From the NCBI GenBank assembly GCA_004377135.1, contig SOHS01000054.1:1-14021 (forward strand): 14,021 bases of DNA, in the 5' to 3' direction. Below, piece after piece: positions 13,761 to 14,021 of the stretch. Positions within the stretch are counted from its first letter, which is position 1. Each line of letters opens with the position of its first letter. The notes below the pieces were generated by a model. The model was not told where the DNA came from, did not search any database, and saw only the letters and a program-made list of their open reading frames with translations. The translations under genes and the position numbers were made by a program. Source of the stretch: Dehalococcoidia bacterium (GTDB lineage Bacteria; Chloroflexota; Dehalococcoidia; GIF9; AB-539-J10).

Positions 13761-14021
13761 ATGAAGAAAGCATCTCGAACTATTTCTGGTGTAACGCCGG
13801 TGGCAGTTATGGCCAAGCCATTTCCTTGCCCCGGCAAATGTGTTTATTGCCCCACTTCTCCTGAGGCGCCCAAGAGCTATACTGTTGAGTCTCCAGCGGT
13901 GCTTCGAGCTCGAAGTTGTGGCTTTGATGCTAAAAAACAGGTGGAGGTCAGGCTCAAGACATTGGCTGAAATGGGCCATGCCCGGGATAAGGTAGAGCTT
14001 ATCATCATGGGGGGCACTTTT
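13761..14021 (+). CDS. elp3: Elp3 tRNA U34 carboxymethyltransferase, N-terminal part (cut by window edge)
   Basis: The visible 87 residues are the start of the radical-SAM domain of Elp3, which uses SAM and acetyl-CoA to place a carboxymethyl group on wobble uridine (cm5U34) in tRNA. The iron-sulfur cysteines are C23, C27 and C30 in PFPCPGKCVYCP. They are followed by ESPAVLRARSCGFDAKKQV, then LAEMGHARDKVELIIMGGTF, all typical of the prokaryotic enzyme studied from Dehalococcoides. The acetyltransferase domain should lie beyond the edge. The start is chosen for GGAG (13752-13755) 5 nt before the ATG. The ATGs at 13744 and 13756 run into a stop at once. It is divergent from a Trm9-like methyltransferase. 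Confidence 0.93.
   Translation, partial: MKKASRTISGVTPVAVMAKPFPCPGKCVYCPTSPEAPKSYTVESPAVLRARSCGFDAKKQVEVRLKTLAEMGHARDKVELIIMGGTF

Overview
The window looks like a chromosomal segment of a bacterium from the Dehalococcoidia (phylum Chloroflexota) or a close relative. This is inferred from gene content: an Elp3 of the compact prokaryotic type known from Dehalococcoides, bacterial GH3-family proteins, an archaeal-style winged-helix regulator, and membrane sensors that join a 7TM histidine-kinase-type sensor region to GAF, GGDEF and HD-GYP domains. Base composition is moderate. Consensus-like TTGACA promoters and Shine-Dalgarno sites are easy to see. No RNA genes, CRISPR array or complete insertion sequence were found.

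Layout. Left (1-1438, minus strand): a restriction-endonuclease-fold protein cut by the window edge, and a NarL/FixJ response regulator whose phosphoacceptor Asp is replaced by Gly. A divergent promoter region then leads into two small DNA-binding proteins on the plus strand, a winged-helix protein (1659-1943) and a ribbon-helix-helix-like protein (2049-2375). The centre (about 2412-12966) is a tandem duplication of a two-gene module of about 5.2 kb: a conserved promoter block, a GH3-family acyl-adenylating enzyme, a second promoter region with paired AGTACT-type sites, and a ~1013-residue membrane protein able in principle both to make c-di-GMP (GGDEF with I-site) and to break it down (HD-GYP). 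The right end has a Trm9/ALKBH8-like tRNA methyltransferase (minus) divergent from Elp3 (plus, cut by the edge). Together these suggest a wobble-uridine cm5U to mcm5U pathway.

How it may work together. The repeated GH3 plus c-di-GMP module, with ATAGTAC-type palindromes in front of its genes and three small or atypical regulators beside it, suggests a locally regulated signalling cassette. The two GH3 copies have diverged at the nucleotide-binding motif: copy 1 reads TSGHTGE and copy 2 TIGRAGE. Both c-di-GMP proteins keep all visible catalytic motifs, and their 3' halves are nearly identical in DNA, which suggests gene conversion. The function of the GH3 enzymes and any link between their product and the sensors remain inference.
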